Assembly (NCBI GenBank): GCA_028554755.1 | Contig: JAPTOF010000002.1 | Location: 12,449,001-12,513,000 of the forward strand | DNA length: 64,000 nucleotides | Source: Cordia subcordata | Lineage: Eukaryota; Streptophyta; Magnoliopsida; Boraginales; Cordiaceae | Direction of reading: 5' to 3' | Part shown: positions 1 to 12,005 of the stretch, piece by piece | Layout: the number at the start of each line of letters is the position of its first letter | How positions within the stretch are numbered: position 1 is the first letter of the stretch | Notes under the pieces: generated by a model | The model's input: only the letters and a program-made list of their open reading frames with translations | What the model was told of the DNA's origin: nothing | The model's database searches: none | Translations under genes and position numbers: made by a program

Positions 1-28
1 AGATAATTAATGTAAATTAGATATGAAC

Positions 29-1513
29 CTGATTTAGAGCATGGATATAGAACACCCGGTTGACCATTCATAGTGTAGGCATCGGAGTTATTGGGGTCAC
101 CTCCAGACTCAAGGAAACCTTCAAGAATTGCTTGTACATCACTCCTGAACCACTCTCCTGCATACCATATTTATAAAAAGGATTAATGACTTATTTAGTT
201 TCTCGTCTTTGGAGTTTTCTATAATTAAATCTGTTATCTTTAAAACAAGATAAATCAATATCATATCTTTGTAATGTGTGACGCTTTTATTCTTGGATAA
301 AAATTGTCAAAAAATTAACAACTTAGACAGGGTAAAAAGAATCAGCACATACAATGTTTTCAATTTTACAAAACTTACTCAACCTAACTATATGTCATCA
401 AATCACAAATTCATGTGCACGTCACTTGTCCAAATTATTAAATTTTTTAAACATCCTTTGAATCATACCTATGACGAGGGGCACTTCAGCATCAGGTTTA
501 GGGAAAGGATAACTAGTCCCCTTCTGGGGTTTAACAATAAGTGCGCCATGAACAGTGGCTCGAGACCAATCGCTATGAGCATGCCACCAAATAGTCCCTT
601 CCTCGTCCGAAAGCACAATCTTTTGAGTAAATCTTGATCCAGGTTGAATTGGACATTGGGTTATGAATTCAGGACCATCAGACCACGGATACCTTATCTG
701 TTTCACTCCATGCCTTTAAAATTATACCAAAATTTTAACCCGAGATGAGATAAACCAATCAGTTTCAGATTTAAACCGTAACCATTGTCATCGACAAGAG
801 AAGAATGACTACTTACCAATGAATGGTGATGTTTTGTGTTCCATTGTTGATGACGTCGACAAGGATTGTATCTCCCCTTTGAACATACAAAGTTGGCCCT
901 GGAAATTGACCGTTTACAGTTAATATTTTCTTGGTCTTGCACAACCTTGTGAATGAAGCTTCTTGCACCTGCACAAGATTCAGAGGGAGACCATCACCAT
1001 TAATTCTGTGTGGTTGCGACGCATGAAGGTGTATTCTAGTGGTGGCACCTTAAATTAAGAGTTTCAAGTCTCAAGTCTAAATTATTGTTGTCTCGTTGGC
1101 GATAAATGAGAAACCACTATTGATCGATCCTCTTTAAAAAAAAAAAGATAAAAAAAGAAAAAGTCTGCCTTCCATAATGCATGGGAGAGCTAGAGTTCAC
1201 TTTCTGCTACAAGCAAGATCGTAGGTATACTTGAGCTAGAGTAGGTACACATGCGCATACAATTAATTACGAATAAATTCAAGATTTTTGTTCATTTGGG
1301 AGCGAAAGAACACACAATTTAACATCACTTTACATATCATAGAAACTAAATAATTTTTCTACACGAAAATACGTTGAAACTGTACATATTTTCTAAAGAT
1401 CGTCATTAGAGTGTGTTACTTACCACAAATTTGGGGCGATGAACAAAAGCTTGGCTAGGCAAGGCAGCACATAAAAGAAGAAACCCAACAAGTAGCAGCA
1501 GCAAAACCTTCAT
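29..1513 (-). CDS. Laccase (multicopper oxidase), 5' half, exons 1-4; gene continues past the left edge
   Basis: Secreted blue multicopper oxidase that oxidises phenolics (monolignols or flavonoids) with O2 in the apoplast. Exons read on the minus strand: 1424-1513 (90 nt), 817-968 (152 nt), 469-713 (245 nt) and 29-157 (129 nt); all junctions are GT-AG and in phase. To my knowledge 152, 245 and 129 nt are the usual plant laccase exon sizes. Exon 1 encodes a Leu-rich signal peptide ([20 protein letters not shown]) and begins at the only good ATG. Exon 2 carries [13 protein letters not shown] and the start of the first copper motif (IHW, completed by HG in exon 3). Exon 3 carries the second copper motif, [15 protein letters not shown]. 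Exon 4 reads GEWFRSDV through to [10 protein letters not shown], then a donor at 28-27. The HSDW form resembles LAC14/15-type rather than lignin LAC4/17-type proteins (inference). The C-terminal copper sites lie outside the window. Confidence 0.93.
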
Positions 1514-1633
1514 AGTGGACAACAAAATCTTTCAAACCGAATGTTTCCACAATTCTTACAAACTGTGTCTTTTCAGGCTTCTATGAGCTTTTAGTCATTC
1601 AATTTGATACAACGTTTGCACAAAAGCTTAGTG

Positions 1634-1641
1634 CATTTATA
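1634..1641 (-). promoter_or_regulatory. Probable TATA box of the laccase gene
   Basis: On the minus strand the sequence reads CTATAAATGCAC about 120 bp upstream of the laccase ATG at 1513, a normal distance for a plant TATA box plus short 5' UTR. No transcript data, so position only. Confidence 0.5.
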
Positions 1642-3910
1642 GATGTCCAAGTGTCAAACAAGGGACAAAAGTTTGTCCTCCAATAAAGATAAGTTAATGC
1701 CACGGGACCCAGCTAAGTCTTTGTAAGATTCAGTCACTAACAAATAAACCTCAGGCAGAATAATATATCTCCAATATTTATACTTAATTCGTTAAGTAAA
1801 AGTTTAATCTCAATTCGTTAAAGTCTAAGAATTTTTAAATGTAATGGATTCAGAACCGAAATTCCACGAATCTTTCCACTCTTGCAGGTCATTTGAGCTA
1901 ATGTATTCCTTAGATGCTTTATTAAGATAAACACCAGAGCACAATTGAACTACGTCATTCTATTATTCCAACTTTAGCTTTTGAAAATGGAGTGGTTGGT
2001 TCAATCTTTGTTTCTTCGTGTCGACTTTTCATTTTCATCCTTAAGCTCAGTATTGATTTGGTTGGGTACTTCCTACTAAAATATGTGGTGGTATTTAGCT
2101 TCTCGATCTCGCTATCTTTTGTTGACATATGCAACCATTGAGCTTGGGGCATATGTTAAATTTTGTTAGTCTCTGTCATTTTGTTTTGCTCTTTCACTAT
2201 TGCTTTTTTTTTTCTTTTCTTTTCTCTTTTCATAACTTTTCTGGTCATTTTCCTTAATGATCTCCTGAAGTAATATTAATGTGACATCCCAAATTATATC
2301 CGTTCTATAGGAAACTTGAGTGTCGGCGATACTTTAATAGGTACCACAACACTGCTTTTAAGCAAGTCCCGACGTTGGTTTTTCTTTACATGAGCAAATT
2401 AGCCGAAGTCATTCCACTACAGAAGGTTTCTCGTACACCCTTATGAGCTTCAATTAAGATAAGTGATTTGTTTCTAAGACACTGTCACTTTTATGAGTTA
2501 CTAACAATTTATGATTGAATTAGTAGCAGTCTCACTTTTATAAGGAGAAGAATATAAGTTTGAACTTCGAGTAGCACATTTGTAAGGATAGCTTTTCCTT
2601 CACCACTTTAGGTTTACAAGAATTTAGTCTCAAGTTTAATGTGATTTCGAGATACTTTAACCAAAAGGGAAAAAGAAGTCTAAAATAAGAAAGAAGGATA
2701 CTTAAAAGTTAAGTATTAATTATGTAAATGATACGGATATACATATTGTAAATTCAAACAATCTAGAAAGTTTAACATTTTAAACAAATAAATTTATAAA
2801 GTAATAATTCAAAAAATTACAATGTTAATCTCCTTTATTTGGGGTTCAAGTTCTACACTTAAAAGAGTAAGCACTACTCGTTTTCCAATCTCCTTTACTA
2901 AATTGGTGCCTCCATATAATATTCATATCCATGGATGCTTCATGACTCACAATTTACTCAAACGTCAACTTCATCAACGTGTTAGCAATTCAATCATGTT
3001 AATAGTAACACGCACATGTAAAATTAAAGTGCATTTGTTATCATCTTGTGGCGGCTTGGAAATGAGGCCAAACATTTCTCCTACGAATCCACACTATCTG
3101 GCATGAAGGATATTACCAACCCATTAATATAATTACTTTTAACAACATCTTTGACGACTGAGACACAAACTTGATTAAAATAAATAATTACTTTTTATGA
3201 ACCTATTATTATATTTTGTTTTTAACATGTTATCACTTTTTTTAAAAATTCTATGGAGGATTGGGTTTATTTATATTTAGATGCCTCCTTCATGTTATTA
3301 TTCAAAATCTCGTACATGAATAGGTTTGATGTTTTAAATTAGTGGCAAAATCTAGTACTATGATAGTGTTATCAATTTATCTGAATATTATAAAAATATT
3401 TAATTATGTTTATTTATCGCTTTTAATAATTTTAAAAGTACGTAAAAATTATATGAAATTATTCCGACATGAGGAATATATATCACGAACTTGTATAATT
3501 GACTGTGGAGGGTGTCGGTCTAATCCCCTTCAGACAAATCCACTAGCTGCCATGCATGGAGGAAACTACCAAAACATGTTTGGAGGAGAGTGCTCGGCCA
3601 CCATGTGCTTTACGAAAATTTATAAGGTGTCTAACATCTAATAATATTATAATATTACGAATAAAATTTAAAAATTATTGATAAATAATTTAGATTATTT
3701 TATTAAATATAGTTACATCTCACTCATAAGTCATAACATAATAATATATATGAGCAGATTTATTTGATTTGCGGGTCTCTCTTTGTTTGTGTCATCTAGT
3801 AAATGTGATACACGAATAACGTTATGACATTATCAATAAAATTTAGTGAACGTGTACATACACTAAGGGAATAACAACCACCATTGAAGCCCTTTCCTCC
3901 CATATTTATC
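1642..3910. other. Intergenic DNA with no recognised gene
   Basis: AT-rich sequence. Short open frames at 1955-2152, 2822-3106 and 3342-3641 show no family resemblance and no codon bias, so I do not call them. No clear transposon ends were seen. Confidence 0.5.
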
Positions 3911-3923
3911 CATCAGAATTCTG

Positions 3924-4058
3924 CCACGTGACACTATTCAATCTCTTACCCTGTAAATTTCTTATATTTAGTCAATTTGTATAAATACATATAGCTTTTT
4001 CGATACGCTTTGTTTCTTCATATTTTGTTATGTGGGCTGCATTTACTTGTTAACCATG
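3924..4058 (+). promoter_or_regulatory. Promoter-like stretch with G-box and TATA, no surviving gene
   Basis: A CACGTG G-box (GCCACGTGAC near 3923-3932) is followed by TATAAATACATA near 3980 and an ATG in good context (AACCATGGCT, about 4053-4062). The frame opened by that ATG is pyrimidine-rich, Phe/Leu-rich and stops after about 16 codons, just before the Copia insertion at 4111. It could be the promoter and first codons of a gene cut by the retrotransposon, or chance. No downstream exon was recognised beyond 9110. Confidence 0.25.
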
Positions 4059-4110
4059 GCTTTCTTTTCTTTTCTTTTTTTTATTAGTACTTTTAAGTTA
4101 ACGTGATATA

Positions 4111-4353
4111 TGTTTGAGTAGAAAGAACATGAAGAAGAAAACAAAGAACATGAAGAAGAAAAGTATAACTGTCATTTCTCAATATTGATTTATACAAATG
4201 CTTTGCTATATATACTCAACTTAGCAGATATAATACACCAATCAATAGTTGACAGTTGTTCACTTAGTGTGCTATATTAACTAACTAACAGACTCAACTA
4301 TAACTAAGTACTTATTCTATAACTAACTGAGCTAACTGAAATATGCCTTAACA
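4111..4353 (-). repeat. 3' LTR of the Copia element
   Basis: 243 bp, starting TGTTTGAGTAG and ending GCCTTAACA. It matches 8889-9110 except for about 15 substitutions and an extra 21-bp tandem duplication near 4131-4151 (GAACATGAAGAAGAAAACAAA motif repeated). The 3' assignment follows from the polypurine tract at 4354-4362. Confidence 0.93.
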
Positions 4354-5880
4354 TCCCCCCTCAAGCTGAACCTTGGGTAATGCAAAGGGAAGCTTGGCCT
4401 TGAGAGTTGTAAACTTGGAATTAGGCAATGACTTAGTAAAGATGTCTGCTATTTGTTCTTCAGTTGAAATATGAGACAGAAGCAGCTGCTTGGCAGTAAC
4501 TTGTTCACGCACAAAATGATAATAGATTTCTATATGTTTTGTTCTGCTATGAAAGACAGGATTGGTTGCCAGTGCTATAGCAGATATAGAGTCACTGATT
4601 AGAGTAGGTGTGGAACATGAAATGTGAAGATCTTTCAATAGATAGGTAAGCCATTTCACCTTAGCTGCAGCCTGTGCTAGTGCCCTATATTCTGCCTCAA
4701 TGGAAGATCTTGCAACTGTTGCCTGCTTCTTAGAGCACCATGATATCAAGTTTGGCCCCAAAAATACACAAAAGCCAGTAGTAGGCTATCTGGTCAATGG
4801 ATCATTAGCTTAATCACTATCACAATAGGCCTGAAGTTGAAATGATCCTCTTTGAAAATGTAAGCCTTGATGTAGTGTTCCTTTCACAAACCTCAAAATT
4901 CTCTTCAAAGCATTATAGTATGCATTTGTTGGATGATGCATGGCTTGGCACACTGAATTGACTGTAAATTGAATATATGGCCTGGTGATTGTGAGATATT
5001 AGAGTGCTCCTACTAAACTTTTAAAGCCAGTTGGATTAGAATAAGGTAAAGCAGAGTCTTGATCATAAGGTGTATACTTGGAAATACATGGATTGACACA
5101 AGATTTGCATTCAAAAAGCCCTGCTCTCTATAAAAGATCCTTGGCATATTTTCTTTGATGAAGAATCATTGAATTTCCAGAGGTTGAGACTTCTAGACCA
5201 AGGAAAAGTGATAAAGAGCCCAAATTTTTCATAGCAAACTTGGATGCCATAGCAGCAATGAGATCAGTGGTAAGTTGAGAAGAGCTGCCAGTAATACTAA
5301 GATCATCTACATACACTAGAACAACAACTATAGCTGAATTATTAGCAAGCACAAATAAAGAAGTGTCTGTTGTACTACAATGAAAACCCTGATCTAATAG
5401 GAAAGAAGATAGCATATAATACCATGCTCTAGGAACCTGCTTAAGTCCATAAAGAGATTTCTGGAGCTTGCATACATAATTTGGCTTGTCAGGATCTGCA
5501 AAACCCTGAGGTTGCTGCATATAAATTGTTTCAGAAAGAGCTCCATAAAGAAAAGCATTTGTGACATCCAATTGCCTTAATAACCAGTTGAAATGTAATG
5601 CAAGAGAAATGATTAGTCTTATAGTCTGAGGTTTAACCATTGGACTAAAAGTTTTAGTGTAGTCTAGTCCATACTCTTGATGAAATCCTTTTGCAACTAG
5701 CCTTGCTTTGTGTCTCGCAATAGAACCATCTGAATGTCTTTCGATCCTATAAACCTACTTGCAGCCAATTGGTTGCCTATCAAGTGGTAGTGGTACAAGA
5801 ATCCAGGTCTGTTGCTTTTGAATAGCAACAAACTCTTCTCTCATAGCTTATTGCAGTGAGCATATTTGATTGCTTCCTTG
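4348..5880 (-). pseudogene. Copia reverse transcriptase and RNase H, broken
   Basis: The frame 5640-5128 holds the Copia RT core: [11 protein letters not shown], a [14 protein letters not shown] motif and the catalytic YVDD. After stops near 5125, 4999, 4812 and 4788 the RNase H part follows in 4761-4348, with SSIEAEYRALAQA, SRTKHIEI and the typical C-terminal ADIFTKSLP. The frame overlaps the polypurine tract and the 3' LTR by a few codons. Several stops fall where family members have Gln or Trp codons, consistent with decay by point mutation. Confidence 0.9.
4354..4362 (-). other. Polypurine tract of the Copia element
   Basis: The minus strand reads GAGGGGGGA directly before the 3' LTR, the expected plus-strand DNA priming site. 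It fixes the element's orientation. Confidence 0.85.
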
Positions 5881-7700
5881 AAGGAAGATGGTTCAGTTTG
5901 AGGTGGTGTTAAGATGGTATTATGAAGAATATATATAACAGGTGGAGGTGGCAAGGAACCAGTTCTGGACCTAGTAACCATAGGATGATGTGGAATGACA
6001 GAAGATGCAAAGGTATGAATTGGTGCAGAATGAGTTTGGGAATGAGAGATATCAGTTGAGGAGGATTGATTAGATCGACCCTCTGTTGATTGACAAGTAG
6101 TGTCAAAATTGAATAGTGAAGTAGAGGATTGTGATACTGCAGACCTATTCCCAGATATTTGAGGAATGATGGGAAAAGGAGAAGACAGTGAAGTAAGAAC
6201 AGAAGAATTATAAGGTGTAGATGTAGTGGTGTGTGATGTAGTGTTCAGATGAAACAATGGAGGAAAAAGATTAGATGAGAGAGACAATGTTGAAGTAGAA
6301 GCATAAGGAAACACAGTTTCAAAGAATTTGACATTCCTAGAGATATAAACTCTTTTAGTTTGGATATCCATACATCTTTAACCCTTTTGTGGTGGCACAA
6401 TAACCCAGGAAAATGCATGCTACTGCTCTATTCTGTAGCTTGTTTTGATTATATGGTATAATCCAAGGAAAACAAAGACAACCAAACACTCTTAGAAGCT
6501 TGTAATAAGGTAGTTGACTGTAAAGACACTAGAAGGGTGATTGATTATTGAGAACTGGTGTAGGTAATCTATTAATGAGGTAGTTAGCAGTGGACAAAGC
6601 TTCAAGCCAAATTTGACCTGATAGTTTGCAATGATTAAGCAAGGACAGCACAGTTTCAATAAGATGAGCATGTTTCCTTTCAACTCTACCATTTTGTTAT
6701 GGTGTGTGAAGACAAGTGGTGTAATATACTGTGCCTTGATTTTGCAAAAGAGTTCTAAATTGATTACAAAGAAACTCACCACCATTGTCAGTTCTTAATG
6801 TTTTGATGGTTGTAAATTGTGTTTGCACCATTGAATTATATGCAATGAAAGCTTGCAAAGCATCAACCTTAGAATTTAATGGATATATCTAGGAATATCT
6901 AGAAAAATCATCCACAAAAATGAGGTAATATTGAAATCCCATACAAGATTTTATTGGGGAAGGCCCCTACACATCAGAATGTACAAGATCAAAGGCTGCC
7001 ACACTTTTATAGAAGAACTAGGAAATGGGAACTGATGAGATTTAGCTGCAGCACAATCAAAACAGTGTAGATGAAAAAGACAAAGGAAAGGATAGCACAG
7101 AAGAAATGACTGATGCAACATGCTTGAAAGGATGCCCCAATATGAGGTGCCATAACCTTGAAAGAGTTTGATCTTGATGAGGAGTAAGACATTGAAAAAC
7201 AGTTGGAGAAGCAAGACTGGATTTAACAGCTGAAGAGTGCAATGTTGATGGCAATGGATACAAACCATCCTCACATAGGCCCCTGAACCTCACCATATGA
7301 GTATGATTGTCCAGGATTTGCACCTCCTTAAAGTCAAACAAAATAGTACAATTATTATCTTTGGCTAACTGATAAACTAATATAAGATTAGAGGACATAC
7401 TGGGAACATAGAGAATATGGAATAGGTATAGAGAATTATGAGGAAGTGATATGCTACCCTAGCCATAGCTAGAGATAGGAAGCGCATTGCCATCTCCAAC
7501 AGCTACTGTCTCTTGACCTGTATAGGAATGACACTGCTGCAATTGAGCTTTATCATTGGTGATATGACTAGTTGCACCAGAATCCAAATACCATTGTGCA
7601 GGAGGAGCATATGGTGAGACTTGAGAAGTATAAGCTTGTGTGTTCCCTTAAGTGTTAGCCTTTGGATAGGCATAGTAAATAGTGTCTAATCTATGCCAAC
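5841..7700 (-). pseudogene. Copia protease end, GAG-pre-integrase and integrase, broken
   Basis: The minus strand at about 7610-7560 encodes the protease motif WYLDSGATSHIT. Frame 7398-7057 holds the pre-integrase region with LWHLILGHP. Pieces in shifted frames down to about 6480 carry integrase fragments. Frame 6371-5841 holds the Copia integrase C-terminal motif DIQTKRVYISRNVKFFE, then a Ser/Thr/Pro-rich linker ending in HPMVTRSRTG just before RT. Stops and frameshifts are scattered throughout. Confidence 0.85.
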
Positions 7701-8640
7701 ACTCAATAGCTGAGTGATTAAATTTTCCATAGATTTGACACTGAACCTTTGGTTTCTGTTGAGAAACCTGCATAGACTAAGTGACCTGACTAGAATATCC
7801 AAGAGTAGAGTTAGATGATGAAGTATAACCCCCTCTTTAAGGTGTTGATCTACCTTTACCCTCATGCCCTTGGTTTCTGCCTCTGCCCCTTGAATTAGTA
7901 CCTCTACCAGTGGTGGTATAAAGAATAGTTTGAGTATCCATAGATGAGGAATCATGAAGATTGAGATTTTGAGAGAAGTTGAGGTTTAATTCCTCAGTGA
8001 TCTGAATACCACATAACTCAGACACATTGATAGGTTCATGTCTTACTCTCAAAGAGGCCTTGATTGATGCATATTGTTCAAGTAATCCTTTAAGTATGTA
8101 CCAAGATATGTCTTCATCTCTCATAGGTTTATCAATAGTGGCAATTGTGTCAGTAATAGTCTTGATTTTGTCAAGATATTGTTGCACAGTCGATGATTCT
8201 TTGGCAAGAACAGAAAGCTGATGCCTAAGCGAATAAACATGAGATCTACTGACAGATTGAAATCGTTTGTGCAGAGAATTCCAAATTTCAGAGGTAGTGT
8301 TAAGCCGAACAACTTGTGAAAACACAGTAGTATGTAGAGAAGCAAACAAACAATTCTTGAGATGCTCATCAATAACTAGCCACAACGTATAAGCAGGATT
8401 GTTTTCTTCAATACCAGCAGCATTTGTAATAGTAGGTGCAGGACATGGTGTTTTACCAGTTACATGCTTGAGAAGATGATATGCTTTGAATAACAATTCC
8501 ATTTGTGTTTTCCACATCAAGAATTAGTATTATCGAGCTTAATATGAAGCATACCATTACAATTTTGCATAAACATTTTGAAGCTCGAAGGCAGTTGAAC
8601 CTCAATATCATCATTTATGGAGATTAAGCAGGAAAAAGAT
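7686..8640 (-). pseudogene. Copia gag, broken
   Basis: The frame 8520-7837 is a Copia gag of the UBN2/retrotran_gag type, with a Trp-rich middle (SEIWNSLHKRF) and an Arg/Gly-rich tail (GRGTNSRGRGRN). Upstream, about 8600-8522 encodes further gag-like residues in another frame, so a 1-nt shift near 8522 separates the N-terminus. Downstream at about 7745-7690 a CCHC zinc knuckle survives with its second Cys changed to Tyr (CQIYGKFNHSAIEC). Confidence 0.85.
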
Positions 8641-8874
8641 CTACAAAGAAGAAATACCTATTCATAATAGAGTAGAAACTTAATCAGAGATGGTAAAACA
8701 TCTGAGATTGAAGCTCAAACAATTCGTCAATGGCGATTGAAAAAACCCTAGGTTATAAAAAGTGATTTCTGCACAAACTTGAAGAATTGAGCAACAAGGT
8801 AGCTTAGCTGAGCTCAACAAACAATGCGAAATCTTTGATTTCGAAAAAAAATCTTCAGAATTCCTAAGAGATTT

Positions 8875-8888
8875 GGCTCTGCATACCA
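8875..8888 (-). other. Primer-binding site for tRNA-iMet
   Basis: The minus strand directly after the 5' LTR reads TGGTATGCAGAGCC. This is the initiator-Met tRNA complement TGGTATCAGAGCC with one inserted G after position 6, which should weaken priming. Confidence 0.85.
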
Positions 8889-9110
8889 TGTTTGAGTAGA
8901 AAGAACATAAAGAAGAAAAGTATAACTGCCATTTCTCAATATTGATTGATACAGATGTTTTGCTATATATACTCAACTTAGCAGATATAATACACCAATC
9001 AATAGTTGACGGATGTCCACTTCGTGTGCTATATTAACTAACTAACAGACTTAGCTATAACTAGCTACTTATTCTATAACTAATTGACCTAACTGAAATA
9101 TGCCTTAACA
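8889..9110 (-). repeat. 5' LTR of the Copia element
   Basis: 222 bp with the same ends as the 4111-4353 LTR. It lacks the 21-bp duplication seen there. Confidence 0.93.
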
Positions 9111-9199
9111 ATACATTACCTTTTTTTTTTTAATTTGAATGATGATGCAATAAATATTATCATTTTTCAAAAAGTAAGTTTTTTTCTAACTCATAGTCA

Positions 9200-9935
9200 T
9201 CCATGCATCACAAAGAGCTCTTATACTACTTAGTCCATGTGTTTTCAAAGCACTTTGAGAACCCCTTGTCGTTTTCAAAAGTGAAATGCACACGCCCCAC
9301 CTCATTAACTGCATTAGTTTTGGTTGATGGAAATACGAAAAGACTATTTTGCCCTTTAATCCAGTGCATTTATGCCAAACCACGGGAGAGTGTGGTGTTA
9401 GTTATCTTTTCTATTTAATTGGAAACATTAAATAATTAATAATTAATTTAGTTAATTGGGTAATTAATTTAATTAATTAATATTAATCAACAAAAAATTA
9501 GTTAATTTAATGAATTAATTAACAGTGGAGGTTATTTAATTAATTAAAATATAAATAATTATTTGTCAATAATTAATCAGTTAATTAATAAATAATTAAA
9601 TATAATAATTAAATAAATATAATTAATAATTAAATAATTAATTTCATTGATTAAGCAATTAATTAATCATTAATCGTTCATAGTTAAATGGAAAGGGAAG
9701 GGCATTTTTTTACCAAAATCAAATGTATGAGCCAAAAAATCAAATCCAATCACACAGCTGGCAAGTGAGTTTCACTCTCCATTAAAACTAATGAAAAATC
9801 TTACGGAGGGAGTTAGGTGTTTCACTTTTAAAAATGATAGGGGGATTCTTACAGTGTTTTGAAAACACGTAGACTAAATGTGCACTTTTAGTAAACTACA
9901 AGAGGGCCAGACGGTATTAACCCTTTAAGTATTAT
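9200..9935. mobile_element. Fold-back (MITE-like) element with AT-rich core
   Basis: About 9216-9300 and the reverse complement of 9790-9925 are similar: both contain a TAGTCYAYGTGTTTTCAAARCACT block, then AAC/AATCCCC and TTYAAAAGTGAAA. This gives long imperfect inverted arms. The core (9420-9690) is almost pure AATTAA-type repeat. Similar plant elements are often Mutator-like or fold-back MITEs. No coding capacity; exact ends and target duplication are unclear. Confidence 0.55.
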
Positions 9936-10089
9936 GGTGAATCATATAATGTAAAACGATATGAGATTATCATTATAGGATGTTAAACTCTATTTTTTCT
10001 CTTTAAATCTATTCTTTGTTTTAAAAAAAAAAAAAACAATTCACATTATTAAAAGTAAAGAGATACATAGTTTCATCCCACACCAGTAG

Positions 10090-10660
10090 CGCACAAATCA
10101 TTTACAAAAATTTCTTTTAAAGGACAGGTGGTATTATTAGCAATCCAGTCAACGATTAACTTGCCTAACAAATATTGTTTTGCTACCCAATCGACTGTTC
10201 TATTTACAGTCCTTCTAATATACCGGAATTGCAAACAATGATTTTAGCTGTACGTTTTCACCATAATGTGTTCAATAATTGGTTTGATGGTCCGATAGAA
10301 ATTTGAATTCGAAGAGATGAGGATATTATAGACTGCAAGACATCATTCTCAATACTGTAATTTTCAACTACCGATAGTAACAAAACTTTTCAATGCTGTG
10401 CCAGCAAGACAAACTCCGAATTGATCTTTGAAATTTCTTACATAATCGTTTCATGAAAAGACCTGGATTGCTTGCCTGTCTGGAGGCAGAGGCCACAAAT
10501 GTAAAAATTGGTTACAAAAATCCAATTCCTTCTTCTAAAATATCTATTTAAGAATCTATGGATGAAATGATCGTCGTGGTCAATTTTTGCTTTATAACAA
10601 AGCATGCCTGTCAACTTTGCTTGGCTTTTCACCCAATCGTTGTGTCAAGTGACTAATCAG
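10090..10660 (-). pseudogene. Relic of an RNase H-like (reverse-transcriptase-like, RVT_3) domain
   Basis: With several stops and shifts, the minus strand reads PPDRQAIQVF, VRNFKDQFGVCLAGTALKS and, near the end, FRYIRRTVNRTVDWVAKQ followed by a hydrophobic tail and LKEIFVNDLCATG. The order 'replacement of nucleic acid residue region, VVRN, then RR-NR-DWVAK near the C-terminus' is typical of the RNase H-like domains found in plant LINEs and host fragments. It is too broken to be a gene. Assignment is from motif likeness only. Confidence 0.45.
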
Positions 10661-11925
10661 ATTCATATTATTGCCATGGTTGTACCACGCGTGCCCTCTG
10701 TTTAGATTGGTAGATTCATATTTGATGTATTAATAAATTTTTTTAAAAAAAAATTAAACTTATAAAAATTGAATTGGCTGTATTAATTTATTGCATTTAA
10801 CATGGTTATATTTACGTCTTGTGCTTAAAAGGCGCCCTCGTGCATCGGAGTGATTTGTTTTTTCCTTTTTTTTTTTTTGGATCCTTTTTTTTAACTTTGC
10901 ACGAACTAGGACATTGACCCGCTTGATGGCATGGGTATTAAATATTTTTAATACTTTATGTTTTATGCAATTTACACATCATATGGTTAAATATGAACAA
11001 ATTTTATAGACTAATTAAAGAATTTAATAATGTATTTTTTTAGTTATATTTTTCTTAATCTAATTAAACATTCATGAGATTTAGAACAAAGAGGATAAAG
11101 TCAAGAAATCAATTCATTTTTTGAAAATTTTTAATCAATTTAGCTTAAAAAATTGAGATTAATTACACAAAAAATAAATAATATACTTAAAAATAAAGAA
11201 GTGAAAGAATTGCAAGTGGAAGAATGTTTTGTGTATTTCATTACATTGAGTTGCTGTACAGTATATGACTCCTTTATATGGGAGATTTGTTCTAATTACA
11301 TTGACTACAAACTGCAAGAATTATGCTTGTCAAATATTTAAACAAAGGCAAGAATCAATTAAGCAGATTACATAAAATTGGGAGAATAATTGTTGCCAGT
11401 AATTATGTCTTAACAAAGAGTAACCACATGGTATCCCACCCAAGCATAAATTTAAAAAAAAAAAAAAAAGAAATACTCACGTCGCACTCTAACTTATCAA
11501 AATTTATGAAGAATGTAATACTTACCACTATGAAAACATTAAAGAGAAAATTACAGGTTTGACGTGACATTAAAAATCACAAGTTTGACGTGATATTAAA
11601 GGAAAAAAGTTAAGAATTTAATTTATTTTTTAAAAATGTTTATAATATCTGTTATCCACGGTTAAAAAAATGATTAGCTATTAAAAAAATAAAATAAAAT
11701 AGCAAAGAAGTAATCAATAGGTGTCATCTGATATTTTACCCGATAATTAAATAAAAAATAAATAAACACTGCTTTTAGCAATTAAAAAAAAAAAAAAGAA
11801 GAAGACATATAGTAGATTAATTTTCTTAAAAAAAGTTAAAATGGTTGAGGGGTGACAAATGGCACCTCAATTAGCTAGTTTAATAAATATAAAGATGTTT
11901 TTAAATGAGTGACAGTGAGAAACGA
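10661..11925. other. Intergenic DNA with no recognised gene
   Basis: AT-rich with poly-A/T runs (for example near 10868-10879 and 11454-11469). The short frames at 11153-11341 and 11323-11562 look random. Confidence 0.5.
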
Positions 11926-11929
11926 ATTG

Positions 11930-12005
11930 TGATCTTAACTCTGATACCATGATAAATTATTATATCATCTAAAAATTTAAATTTGTAGAGAAAGTCTGGT
12001 TATAT
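11930..12005 (-). mobile_element. TRIM/LTR-element remnant with a tRNA-iMet PBS
   Basis: The minus strand reads TCATGGTATCAGAGTTAAGATC around 11954-11933, a tRNA-iMet PBS. Next to it (11955-11995) is AT-rich sequence (TTATATCATCTAAAAATTTAAATTT) that recurs near 18975-19000 and 19185-19215. The combination suggests an LTR edge of a small non-coding LTR element. No second LTR was found. Confidence 0.4.

Larger units (their letters stand above)
4111..9110 (-). mobile_element. Ty1/Copia LTR retrotransposon, full length but degenerate
   Basis: A 5.0-kb element on the minus strand with two LTRs (4111-4353 and 8889-9110), both beginning TG and ending CA on the plus strand. Next to the 5' LTR is a tRNA-iMet PBS, and next to the 3' LTR a polypurine tract. 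Inside, in minus-strand order, are gag, protease, GAG-pre-integrase/integrase, reverse transcriptase and RNase H, which is Copia order. The coding frame is broken by many stop codons and a few frameshifts, so it is not autonomous. Outside the LTRs lie ATATA (4106-4110) and ATACA (9111-9115), probably a 5-bp target duplication with one change. By eye the LTRs differ at about 15 of 222 aligned bases plus one 21-bp indel, so the insertion is not recent. Confidence 0.95.

Noticed and set aside
278..637. 119-codon plus-strand frame
   Set aside because: Antisense to laccase exon 3 and its intron; the minus strand has the conserved copper motif.
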